Of a stretch of DNA of 64,000 bases, positions 9,364 to 17,104 are shown piece after piece (the stretch's first letter is position 1; every line of letters begins with the position of its first letter). The notes under the pieces are model-generated. The model did not search any database and was not told the origin of the DNA. It worked only from the letters and a program-made list of their open reading frames with translations. This stretch comes from Streptomyces sp. APSN-46.1 (GTDB lineage Bacteria; Actinomycetota; Actinomycetes; Streptomycetales; Streptomycetaceae): positions 248,001-312,000 of the forward strand of contig NZ_JALGRF010000006.1 in NCBI RefSeq assembly GCF_022815725.1, given 5' to 3'. A program made the position numbers and the translations under genes.

Positions 9364-10086
9364 ATGAGTTCCGGCGCACCCGCTCACAACGCTTCGATGC
9401 ACAACAGTGACGACCGTGGTGCCACGAACGCTCCGGCGTCAAGGCACCATGGATTGATGCGCGACGACGAGGCCCTGGGGTCACCCGCGGCCACAGGCCC
9501 GACCGGCACCGCCAAAGGCGGCGGGACCGGGGGCGTCAGCGCGCTCGTACGCCGTGCGGTGGAGGGCGACGAGCAGGCCACGCACGATCTGCTCGCCTTC
9601 GTGCACCCGCTCGCCATCCGCTACTGCCGCACCCGGCTCTCGCGGCTCCCCGGTGACGCTCGTCACTTCGTGGAGGACCTTGCGCAGGAAGTCTGCGTCG
9701 CCGTCCTGATGGCCCTGCCGCGCTACCGGGACACCGGGCGGCCCTTCGAAGCCTTCGTCTTCGCCATCGCCGCACACAAGGTCGCCGACCTCCAGCGGGC
9801 CGCCATGCGGCACCCGGGCAGTACGGCCGTGCCGTCCGACGAGATGCCGGAGCGGCCGGACGACTCGCTGGGTCCGGAGGAGCGGGCACTGCTCAGCAGT
9901 GACGCCGCCTGGGCCAAGAAGCTGCTGGCCAACCTTCCGGAGAACCAGCGCGAGCTCCTCGTCCTGCGGGTGGCCGTCGGGCTGACCGCCGAGGAGACCG
10001 GACAGATGCTCGGGATGTCCCCCGGTGCGGTGCGGGTGGCCCAGCACAGGGCGCTCAGCCGGCTCCGCGCGCTCGCCGAGCAGTAG
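9364..10086 (+). CDS. shbA: ECF sigma factor ShbA (SigD-like)
   Basis: An extracytoplasmic-function-type sigma factor. In Streptomyces the ShbA protein drives transcription of hrdB, the principal sigma gene; its mycobacterial counterpart is SigD. The 240-residue product has a ~55-residue disordered N-terminus, region 2 (HFVEDLAQEVCVAVLMALPRY) and region 4 (LPENQRELLVLRVAVGLTAEE and GMSPGAVRVAQHRALSRL). The ATG at 9364 has GGAGGGGGGG eight bases before it. The name rests on position between bldM and guaB as well as on the domain. Confidence 0.85.
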   Translation: MSSGAPAHNASMHNSDDRGATNAPASRHHGLMRDDEALGSPAATGPTGTAKGGGTGGVSALVRRAVEGDEQATHDLLAFVHPLAIRYCRTRLSRLPGDARHFVEDLAQEVCVAVLMALPRYRDTGRPFEAFVFAIAAHKVADLQRAAMRHPGSTAVPSDEMPERPDDSLGPEERALLSSDAAWAKKLLANLPENQRELLVLRVAVGLTAEETGQMLGMSPGAVRVAQHRALSRLRALAEQ

Positions 10087-10169
10087 ATCCCCTCGGATCT
10101 CTCGGATCTCTCCGGATCTCCGCGGATCTTTCGTAGGAACAGACGAATCTTCTGCTTGGCCTTGGTCGT

Positions 10170-10195
10170 GGAATGAGACGCGTCGGGATCCCGTT
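10170..10195 (+). promoter_or_regulatory. candidate sigma-R (thiol-stress) promoter of guaB
   Basis: GGAAT (10170-10174), 18 bases, then GTT (10193-10195), the exact SigR pattern. TAGCAT at 10195-10200 could instead serve as a vegetative -10. The start codon follows 43 bases downstream. Confidence 0.55.
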
Positions 10196-10238
10196 AGCAT
10201 GGACATCCGCGCTGAGCAAGACCATTTGGGAAGGTGTC

Positions 10239-11747
10239 ATGACCGACAGCGGTTCGACCGGAGTACCCGACAAATTCGCCACGCTCGGACTGACCTACGA
10301 CGACGTGCTGCTGCTGCCGGGCGCGTCGGACATGTCGCCTGACGCGATCGACACCTCCTCCCTCATCTCGCGCAACGTGCGTGTGAACGTCCCGCTGCTG
10401 TCCGCCGCCATGGACAAGGTCACCGAGGCCCGCATGGCCATCGCGATGGCCCGGCAGGGCGGCGTCGGTGTACTGCACCGCAACCTTTCGATCGTCGACC
10501 AGGCCAACCAGGTGGACCTGGTCAAGCGCTCCGAGTCCGGCATGGTCACCGACCCGATCACGGTGCACCCGGACGCGACGCTGCGCGAGGCCGACGCGCT
10601 CTGTGCCAAGTTCCGCATCTCCGGCGTCCCGGTCACGGACCCGGCGGGCAAGCTCCTCGGCATCGTCACCAACCGCGACATGGCCTTCGAGTCGGACCGC
10701 AGCCGCCAGGTGCGCGAGGTCATGACCCCGATGCCGCTGGTCACCGGCAAGGTCGGCATCTCGGGCGTGGACGCCATGGAGCTGCTGCGCCGCCACAAGA
10801 TCGAGAAGCTTCCGCTGGTCGACGACGCGGGCATCCTCAAGGGCCTCATCACGGTCAAGGACTTCGTCAAGGCCGAGAAGTACCCGAACGCCGCCAAGGA
10901 CAAGGAAGGCCGGCTGCTCGTCGGCGCGGCCGTCGGCGTCGCCGGCGACGCGTACGACCGCGCGCAGGCCCTGATCGAGGCGGGCGCCGACTTCATCGTC
11001 GTCGACACCGCCCACGGCCACTCCCGGCTGGTCGGCGACATGGTCGCCAAGATCAAGTCGAACTCCTCGGTCGACGTCATCGGCGGCAACATCGCCACCC
11101 GCGACGGCGCCCAGGCCCTGATCGACGCCGGCTGCGACGGCATCAAGGTCGGCGTCGGCCCCGGCTCCATCTGCACCACCCGTGTGGTCGCCGGCATCGG
11201 CGTCCCGCAGGTCACCGCGATCTACGAGGCCTCGCTCGCCGCCAAGGCCGCGGGCGTCCCGGTCATCGGCGACGGCGGCCTGCAGTACTCCGGCGACATC
11301 GCCAAGGCCCTGGTCGCGGGCGCCGACACGGTGATGCTCGGCTCGCTGCTCGCGGGCTGCGAGGAGTCCCCGGGCGAGCTGATGTTCATCAACGGCAAGC
11401 AGTTCAAGTCGTACCGCGGCATGGGCTCGCTCGGCGCGATGCAGTCCCGCGGCGACCGCAAGTCCTTCTCCAAGGACCGCTACTTCCAGGAGGGCGTGGG
11501 CGGCGACGACAAGCTCATCCCCGAGGGCATCGAGGGCCAGGTCCCGTACCGCGGCCCGCTCTCCGCGGTCGTGCACCAGCTCGTCGGCGGCCTGCGCCAG
11601 TCGATGTTCTACGTCGGCGGCCGCACGGTGCCGGAGCTCCAGGACCGGGGCCGGTTCGTCCGGATCACCTCGGCGGGCCTCAAGGAGAGCCACCCGCACG
11701 ACATCCAGATGACGGTGGAAGCACCGAACTACTCCCGCAAGGGGTAG
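10239..11747 (+). CDS. guaB: inosine-5'-monophosphate dehydrogenase
   Basis: IMPDH oxidises IMP to XMP with NAD, the committed step to GMP; GuaA, encoded at 33 kb, completes the pathway. The 502 residues form the (beta/alpha)8 barrel interrupted by two CBS domains (about residues 95-215), followed by the catalytic loop GVGPGSICTTR with Cys312 and the flap GAMQSRGDRKSFSKDRY. The ATG at 10239 has GGGAAGG before it. A SigR-like promoter upstream would fit a Cys-dependent enzyme sensitive to thiol stress. A strong terminator follows. Confidence 0.98.
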   Translation: MTDSGSTGVPDKFATLGLTYDDVLLLPGASDMSPDAIDTSSLISRNVRVNVPLLSAAMDKVTEARMAIAMARQGGVGVLHRNLSIVDQANQVDLVKRSESGMVTDPITVHPDATLREADALCAKFRISGVPVTDPAGKLLGIVTNRDMAFESDRSRQVREVMTPMPLVTGKVGISGVDAMELLRRHKIEKLPLVDDAGILKGLITVKDFVKAEKYPNAAKDKEGRLLVGAAVGVAGDAYDRAQALIEAGADFIVVDTAHGHSRLVGDMVAKIKSNSSVDVIGGNIATRDGAQALIDAGCDGIKVGVGPGSICTTRVVAGIGVPQVTAIYEASLAAKAAGVPVIGDGGLQYSGDIAKALVAGADTVMLGSLLAGCEESPGELMFINGKQFKSYRGMGSLGAMQSRGDRKSFSKDRYFQEGVGGDDKLIPEGIEGQVPYRGPLSAVVHQLVGGLRQSMFYVGGRTVPELQDRGRFVRITSAGLKESHPHDIQMTVEAPNYSRKG

Positions 11748-11766
11748 CAGGTGAGCTGAACCGAGG

Positions 11767-11797
11767 TGGGCGGGCCCGGGGCAACCGGGCCCGCCCA
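11767..11797 (+). terminator. terminator after guaB
   Basis: A perfect 13-bp G/C stem (11767-11779 with 11785-11797) with loop GGCAA, 20 bases after the guaB stop. Confidence 0.85.
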
Positions 11798-11925
11798 TCG
11801 CCGTTGAGGCGGGGATCCGGCGTCCGTGAGTCGTCCGTAAGGCGTCCGTACAGCGGTCACCGGAACGCGGGCCCCCGGGGTTCGGGGATACTGGACGGGC
11901 AGACCCAGAGGAAAGGCCACCACAC

Positions 11926-13050
11926 GTGACTGAGATCGAGATCGGGCGCGGCAAGCGCGGCCGCAGGGCGTACGCGTTCGACGACATCGCCATCGTCCCG
12001 AGCCGGCGTACGCGGGACCCGAAGGAGGTCTCGATCGCCTGGCAGATCGACGCCTACCGCTTCGAGCTGCCGTTCCTCGCCGCCCCCATGGACTCGGTCG
12101 TCTCCCCGCAGACCGCGATCCGCATCGGCGAGCTCGGCGGCCTCGGCGTGCTGAACCTCGAAGGCCTGTGGACCCGGTACGAGGACCCGCAGCCGCTGCT
12201 CGACGAGATCACGGAGCTGGACGAGGAGTCCGCGACCCGCCGCCTCCAGGAGATCTACTCCGCGCCGATCCAGGCGGACCTGATCCGCCGGCGGATCAAG
12301 GAGGTGCGCGACTCAGGCGTCGTCACCGCCGCCGCGCTCTCCCCGCAGCGCACCGCCGAGTTCTCCAAGGCCGTCGTGGACGCCGGCGTGGACATCTTCG
12401 TGATCCGCGGCACCACCGTGTCGGCGGAGCACGTCTCCGGCGCCGCCGAGCCGCTGAACCTGAAGCAGTTCATCTACGAGCTCGACGTCCCGGTCATCGT
12501 GGGCGGCTGCGCCACCTACACGGCGGCCCTGCACCTGATGCGCACCGGCGCCGCGGGCGTCCTGGTCGGCTTCGGCGGCGGCGCCGCGCACACCACGCGC
12601 AACGTGCTCGGCATCCAGGTTCCGATGGCGACCGCCGTCGCGGACGTGGCCGCGGCCCGCCGCGACTACATGGACGAGTCCGGCGGCCGCTACGTGCACG
12701 TCATCGCCGACGGCGGCGTGGGCTGGTCCGGCGACATCCCGAAGGCCGTCGCCTGCGGCGCCGACGCCGTGATGATGGGCTCCCCGCTGGCCCGCGCCAC
12801 CGACGCGCCCGGCAAGGGCAACCACTGGGGCATGGAGGCCGTCCACGAGGACGTGCCGCGCGGCAAGAAGGTGGACCTCGGCACGGTCGGCACCACCGAG
12901 GAGATCCTCACCGGCCCGTCGCACTCCCCGGACGGCTCGATGAACCTCTTCGGCGCGCTGCGCCGCTCGATGGCCACCACCGGCTACAGCGAGCTCAAGG
13001 AGTTCCAGCGGGTCGAGATCACGATCGCGGACTCGCAGCACAGCCGCTGA
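11926..13050 (+). CDS. guaB3: GuaB3-family IMP dehydrogenase-related protein without the catalytic Cys
   Basis: A 374-residue IMPDH/GMP-reductase barrel without CBS domains, conserved next to guaB in actinobacteria; its reaction there is not settled. It keeps the barrel start (DDIAIVPSRRTRDP) and phosphate-binding ADGGVGWSGDIPK and MMGSPLAR. The catalytic-loop equivalent reads GGGAAHTTRNVLG, with His222 where IMPDH has Cys. The GTG start at 11926 has GAGGAAAGG upstream. It is separated from guaB by a terminator, so it is probably expressed independently. Confidence 0.9.
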   Translation: MTEIEIGRGKRGRRAYAFDDIAIVPSRRTRDPKEVSIAWQIDAYRFELPFLAAPMDSVVSPQTAIRIGELGGLGVLNLEGLWTRYEDPQPLLDEITELDEESATRRLQEIYSAPIQADLIRRRIKEVRDSGVVTAAALSPQRTAEFSKAVVDAGVDIFVIRGTTVSAEHVSGAAEPLNLKQFIYELDVPVIVGGCATYTAALHLMRTGAAGVLVGFGGGAAHTTRNVLGIQVPMATAVADVAAARRDYMDESGGRYVHVIADGGVGWSGDIPKAVACGADAVMMGSPLARATDAPGKGNHWGMEAVHEDVPRGKKVDLGTVGTTEEILTGPSHSPDGSMNLFGALRRSMATTGYSELKEFQRVEITIADSQHSR

Positions 13051-13064
13051 CCGTTCTCCCGTAC

Positions 13065-13115
13065 GTACGCCGGAGGGCCGGCACCCCGAGTGGGGGTGCC
13101 GGCCCTCCGGCGTAC
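13065..13115. terminator. terminator between guaB3 and the toxin gene
   Basis: A perfect 23-bp stem (13065-13087 with 13093-13115) with loop GAGTG, 14 bases after the guaB3 stop and 8 bases after the end of the convergent toxin gene. It can serve both directions. Confidence 0.9.
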
Positions 13116-13123
13116 GCGCAGGC

Positions 13124-13441
13124 TCAGAGCCCGAAGTACAGGCACACGGCATGCTCGACTTCAGCCAGTTCGTCCCGGTCGAGGTAGTGGACCGGGTCGC
13201 CATGGATGTACGTGATGTCGACCGTGCGGATCTGGTCGACGAGCAGCCGCGTGAGAACGCCGGCCATTTCCAGCTGGGGCCGGAAGGCGGCGGGCTGGGC
13301 GCTGGTCGAAGTAGGGATGACCGTCACCACGTTCCAGGGCATCGAGCTCGGGCTCAGGACGAGTCCGTACCGTTTGCCTCGCTGTTCGTGCCCGCGCTTG
13401 GCGTCTCCGAAGTCGACCCGGTAGACAGCGCCCCGGATCAC
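13124..13441 (-). CDS. MazF/PemK-family mRNA interferase toxin
   Basis: A 105-residue protein with the PemK/MazF beta-barrel signature: the N-terminal GAVYRVDFGDAKRGHEQRGKR and the central VVTVIPTSTSAQPA, then LLVDQIRTVD. Members cleave single-stranded mRNA at short sequences and arrest growth when free of antitoxin. Its ATG overlaps the antitoxin stop by four bases (ATGA), the standard antitoxin-first order. It ends opposite guaB3, with a shared terminator between. Confidence 0.9.
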   Translation of the reverse strand: MIRGAVYRVDFGDAKRGHEQRGKRYGLVLSPSSMPWNVVTVIPTSTSAQPAAFRPQLEMAGVLTRLLVDQIRTVDITYIHGDPVHYLDRDELAEVEHAVCLYFGL

Positions 13442-13638
13442 CAGGCGTCCGCTTCGTCGTTCAGGTCCTCGTCAGCGAGTCGCTCGGCGTCCGCACGCGC
13501 CCTGACGAGCCACGCCTCCCGCTCCAGCAGCCGCAGGGCGCGCCGGATCACGTCACTCGTGCGTTCACCCTCGCGGATGGCCGCGGCGATGATGCGCTCG
13601 TCTTCTTCGGTGGGCCGAAACCCTATGGTCGTCGCCAT
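13438..13638 (-). CDS. ribbon-helix-helix antitoxin
   Basis: A 66-residue protein with a short DNA-binding ribbon-helix-helix start (TTIGFRPTEEDERIIAAAI, RTSDVIRRALRLLE) and an acidic C-terminal tail (ADEDLNDEADAW) of the kind that wraps MazF-type toxins. Translation is coupled to the toxin by an ATGA overlap. The ATG at 13638 lies 6 bases after a TAGCCT -10, so the transcript is probably leaderless. A perfect palindrome overlapping the -35 suggests autorepression. Confidence 0.88.
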   Translation of the reverse strand: MATTIGFRPTEEDERIIAAAIREGERTSDVIRRALRLLEREAWLVRARADAERLADEDLNDEADAW

Positions 13639-13644
13639 ACAGCC

Positions 13645-13687
13645 AGGCTAGCGCGCTGTGCAACATTCGTCCAACGGATGTTGCACA
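13645..13687 (-). promoter_or_regulatory. promoter and palindromic operator of the toxin-antitoxin pair
   Basis: Leftward TTGGAC (13669-13674), 18-base spacer, TAGCCT (13645-13650). The perfect inverted repeat TGTGCAACAT (13657-13666) and ATGTTGCACA (13678-13687) surrounds the -35. The same palindrome lies 9 bases after the end of the upstream dehydrogenase gene and might double as its terminator. Confidence 0.75.
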
Positions 13688-13695
13688 CTCGCGTG

Positions 13696-14925
13696 TCAGA
13701 GGCGGTGGGCCGCTCCCGGGGGGCTGGCGCCGCGGGTGTCCAGGAGCAGTTGGGCCTTTACCGCGAGACCTTGCAGGTCGTACGTGCGGTGGTGCTGGAG
13801 GAGGATCGTCAGATCGGCGTTGGCGGCGGCCTCGTACAACGATTCGGCCCGGGGGACCGGCTGGTCCCGGACCCGCCAGCCCGTGATGTACGGGTCGTGG
13901 TAGCTGATCAGCGCCCCCAGGTCGAGGAGGCGGCTGGCGATCTCGCGGGCCGGGGAGCCCTCCTGGTCGGCGAGGTCGGGCTTGTACGTCACGCCCAGGA
14001 GCAGGACGCGGGCGCCGCGGGCGGACTTGCCGTGTTCGTTGAGCAGGGTGGCGGAGCGCTGGATGACGTACTGCGGCATCCGGTTGTTGATCTCCTGCGC
14101 CAGGCCGACCATGCGCAGCGGGTGGCCGGGGGTGCGGGTGGTGTGGGGGAGGTAGTTGGGGTCGAGGGGGACGCCGTGGCCGCCGACGCCGGGGCCGGGG
14201 CGGAAGGCCTGGAACCCGTACGGCTTGGTCTCGGCGCAGCGGATGACGTCCCAGAGGTCCACGCCGAGGTCGTGGCAGAGGACCGCCATCTCGTTCATCA
14301 GGGCGATGTTGACGTGCCGGTAGTTGGTTTCGAGGAGCTGTACGGTCTCGGCCTCGCGCAGACCGCGGGCCCGGACGACCTTCTCGGTGAGGCGGGCGTA
14401 GAAGGCGTGCGCCGATTCGGTGCAGGCGGGGGTGAGGCCGCCGATCACCTTGGGGGTGTTGGCGATGCCGTGCGTGCGGTTGCCCGGGTCGAGGCGGCTG
14501 GGGGAGTAGGCCAGGTGGAAGTCCCGGCCGGCGCGCAGTCCCGAGCCCTCTTCGAGGATCGGGCGCAGGTAGTCCTCGGTGACGCCCGGGTGGGCGGCCG
14601 ATTCGAGGATGACGGTGGTGTGCGGGCGCAGCCGGGCGGCGAGGGCGTGGCCGGCCACGCCGACGGCCGAGAGGTCGAGCGCGCGGTCCGCGCCGAGCTG
14701 GGTGGGGGCGCAGATGACGGCGGTGCGGACCCGGCCGAGTTCGGCGGGGTTGGTGGTGATCCGGAAGCCGGCCGCCGACATGCGGCGGATCTCGGCGGCG
14801 GTGAGGGTGCTGTCCGTGGCCGGACCGCTGTCGTAGCCGACGGTCTCGATTCCGGCGGCTACGGCCGCCTGGGCGAGGGGGAGGCCGAGGTGGCCGAGTC
14901 CGATGACGGCGAGATCTGCGGGCAT
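13696..14925 (-). CDS. UDP-glucose/UDP-ManNAc dehydrogenase-family protein lacking the catalytic Cys
   Basis: A 409-residue member of the nucleotide-sugar 6-dehydrogenase family (WecC/TviB-like branch). It has an N-terminal Rossmann domain (LAVIGLGHLGLPLA), a central helix with ETNYRHVNIALMNE, and a C-terminal UDP-binding domain (LLLGVTYKPDLADQEGSPA). The active-site motif, normally GVGGHCIPVDP, reads GVGGHGVPLDP: codon GGC for Gly251 replaces the nucleophilic Cys. Four-electron oxidation should therefore fail, though binding could persist. The frame is otherwise intact and full length. It is divergent from glpD. Confidence 0.88.
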   Translation of the reverse strand: MPADLAVIGLGHLGLPLAQAAVAAGIETVGYDSGPATDSTLTAAEIRRMSAAGFRITTNPAELGRVRTAVICAPTQLGADRALDLSAVGVAGHALAARLRPHTTVILESAAHPGVTEDYLRPILEEGSGLRAGRDFHLAYSPSRLDPGNRTHGIANTPKVIGGLTPACTESAHAFYARLTEKVVRARGLREAETVQLLETNYRHVNIALMNEMAVLCHDLGVDLWDVIRCAETKPYGFQAFRPGPGVGGHGVPLDPNYLPHTTRTPGHPLRMVGLAQEINNRMPQYVIQRSATLLNEHGKSARGARVLLLGVTYKPDLADQEGSPAREIASRLLDLGALISYHDPYITGWRVRDQPVPRAESLYEAAANADLTILLQHHRTYDLQGLAVKAQLLLDTRGASPPGAAHRL

Positions 14926-15001
14926 TGGGGGGCCGTCCCTTCCCTTCCCTGACGTGCGCGAGGGGGCTGGGCGCGCACGTCCTGTCGACCGGGGGAGTCG
15001 G

Positions 15002-15076
15002 CGGAAGCCTCGACGGAAGCCTCGACGGAACTGGCGCTATGTCAGACTAGGCATATATATGACAGAAATGTCGCAT
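15002..15076. promoter_or_regulatory. AT-rich nested palindromes in the divergent dehydrogenase/glpD region
   Basis: After two copies of a 12-base repeat CGGAAGCCTCGA (15002-15025) comes an unusually AT-rich patch. It has TGTCA (15040-15044) and TGACA (15060-15064), and a second palindrome TGACA-GAAA-TGTCG at 15060-15073. This suggests an operator controlling one or both divergent genes. The remaining ~140 bases to glpD show no gene. Confidence 0.4.
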
Positions 15077-15215
15077 TGCGGGGCGGTGGCCACCGTTGTG
15101 TTGTCCACAGGCGGTGGCCGATGTCGGTGCGGCAGGTCAGAATCGTGAACGGGGACGTGAGCGGGATCACTCGCACGACGCGGGGATTCCGCCCCCGCAC
15201 CAACGGGAGGCAGTC

Positions 15216-16922
15216 GTGAGGACAGCGGCACTGGGACCGGTCCAGCGCGCCGAGGCGCTCGCCCTGATGGCCGAGCGGGAGCTGGACGTGCTGGTGGTGG
15301 GCGCGGGCGTGGTGGGCGCCGGCACCGCGCTGGACGCCGTCACCAGAGGGCTGTCCACCGGGCTGGTGGAGGCGCGCGACTGGGCCTCGGGCACCTCCAG
15401 CCGGTCCAGCAAGCTGATCCACGGCGGCCTGCGCTATCTGGAGATGCTCGACTTCGCCCTCGTACGGGAGGCCCTCAAGGAGCGCGGGCTGCTGCTGGGG
15501 CGGCTGGCCCCGCACCTGGTCAAGCCGGTGCCGTTCCTCTACCCGCTCCAGCACAAGGGGTGGGAGCGGTTCTACGCGGGCTCGGGCGTCGCCCTGTACG
15601 ACGCCATGTCGGTGTCCAGCGGGCACGGCCGCGGCCTGCCGGTGCACCGCCACCTGTCGCGCAAGCGGGCCCTGCGGGTGGCGCCGGCGCTGCGCAAGGA
15701 CGCGCTGGTGGGGGCCCTGCAGTACTACGACGCCCAGATGGACGACGCGCGGTACGTCACCACGCTAGTGCGGACGGCCTCGGCGTACGGGGCGCACTGC
15801 GCCAACCGGGCGAGAGTGGTCGGGTTCCTGCGCGAGGGCGAGCGGGTGGTCGGCGCGCGGGTGCGGGACGTGGAGGGCGGCGGAGAATACGAGATCCGCG
15901 CGAAGCAGGTCGTGAACGCGACCGGGGTGTGGACGGACGACACGCAGGCGCTGATCGGGGAGCGCGGGCAGTTCCACGTGCGGGCGTCGAAGGGGATCCA
16001 CCTGGTCGTGCCGAAGGACCGGATCCACTCGTCCACGGGGCTGATCCTGCGGACGGAGAAGTCGGTGCTGTTCGTGATCCCGTGGGGGCGGCACTGGATC
16101 GTGGGGACCACGGACACGGACTGGGACCTGGACAAGACGCATCCGGCGGCGTCGAGCGCGGACATCGACTACCTGCTGGAGCACGTGAACTCGGTACTGG
16201 CGGTGCCCCTCACGCGGGACGACGTGCAGGGGGTGTACGCGGGCCTGCGGCCGCTGCTGGCCGGGGAGTCGGACGCGACGAGCAAGCTCTCCCGGGAGCA
16301 CACCGTGGCGCACCCGGTGCCGGGGCTGGTGGTCGTCGCGGGCGGCAAGTACACGACGTACCGGGTGATGGCGAAGGACGCGGTGGACGAGGCGGTGCAC
16401 GGGCTGGACCAGCGGGTGGCGGAGTGCGTGACGGAGGACGTGCCGCTGGTGGGGGCGGAGGGGTACCGGGCCCTGTGGAACGGGCGGGCGCGGATCGCCG
16501 CGCGGACGGGGCTTCATGTGGCGCGGGTGGAGCACCTGTTGAACCGGTACGGGTCGCTGACGGAGGAACTGCTGGACCTGATCGCGGCCGACCCCGGGCT
16601 GGCGGAGCCGTTGGGCGGGGCGGAGGACTATCTGCGGGCGGAGGTCGTGTACGCGGCGTCGCACGAGGGCGCGCGACACCTCGACGACGTGCTGACGCGG
16701 CGGACGCGGATCTCGATCGAGACGTTCGACCGGGGGACGCGGTCGGCGCGGGAGTGCGCGGAGTTGATGGCTCCGGTTCTGGGGTGGGACAAGCAGCAGA
16801 TCGAGAAGGAAGTGGAGCACTACGAGAAGCGGGTGCAGGCGGAGCGGGAATCGCAGCGCCAGCCGGACGACCAGACGGCGGACGCGGCGCGGTTGGGGGC
16901 GCCCGACATCGTTCCGTTGTAA
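15216..16922 (+). CDS. glpD: aerobic glycerol-3-phosphate dehydrogenase
   Basis: A membrane-associated flavoenzyme oxidising sn-glycerol 3-phosphate to dihydroxyacetone phosphate and passing electrons to quinone. The 568 residues have the FAD-binding start LDVLVVGAGVVGAGTALDA, the GlpD signature GTSSRSSKLIHGGLRYLE and IVGTTDTDWD, and a C-terminal helical domain. The GTG at 15216 follows CGGGAGG at 15204-15210. No glycerol kinase or facilitator gene is adjacent, so this is probably a housekeeping paralogue rather than part of an inducible glycerol operon. Confidence 0.95.
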   Translation: MRTAALGPVQRAEALALMAERELDVLVVGAGVVGAGTALDAVTRGLSTGLVEARDWASGTSSRSSKLIHGGLRYLEMLDFALVREALKERGLLLGRLAPHLVKPVPFLYPLQHKGWERFYAGSGVALYDAMSVSSGHGRGLPVHRHLSRKRALRVAPALRKDALVGALQYYDAQMDDARYVTTLVRTASAYGAHCANRARVVGFLREGERVVGARVRDVEGGGEYEIRAKQVVNATGVWTDDTQALIGERGQFHVRASKGIHLVVPKDRIHSSTGLILRTEKSVLFVIPWGRHWIVGTTDTDWDLDKTHPAASSADIDYLLEHVNSVLAVPLTRDDVQGVYAGLRPLLAGESDATSKLSREHTVAHPVPGLVVVAGGKYTTYRVMAKDAVDEAVHGLDQRVAECVTEDVPLVGAEGYRALWNGRARIAARTGLHVARVEHLLNRYGSLTEELLDLIAADPGLAEPLGGAEDYLRAEVVYAASHEGARHLDDVLTRRTRISIETFDRGTRSARECAELMAPVLGWDKQQIEKEVEHYEKRVQAERESQRQPDDQTADAARLGAPDIVPL

Positions 16923-17104
16923 CTCCGGAATGTGGAAGGGGGAACCGCGGACCCGGGGCGCCCGTCCGTTGCGGAGTGAGGAACAATGAGGGTTCTGCCG
17001 GGGCGGGTTCTGCCGGTTCTGCCGGGGCGGGTCACCTGACACCCCGGCCGCTGCCGGGGCTGCCGGGGCAGCCGGAGCAGGCGGCACGATCGCAGGGGGG
17101 ACGC

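Noticed and set aside
15121..15143. Possible fifth damage promoter ATGTCGGTG-N8-CAGAAT before glpD
   Set aside because: Two deviations including the first -10 base, 72 bases from the start, and no reason for damage control; likely chance.
15560..17104. Upstream extension of the first kinase frame through glpD
   Set aside because: The frame is open only because of GC bias inside glpD; the kinase starts at 17105 with a normal N-terminus after the glpD stop.
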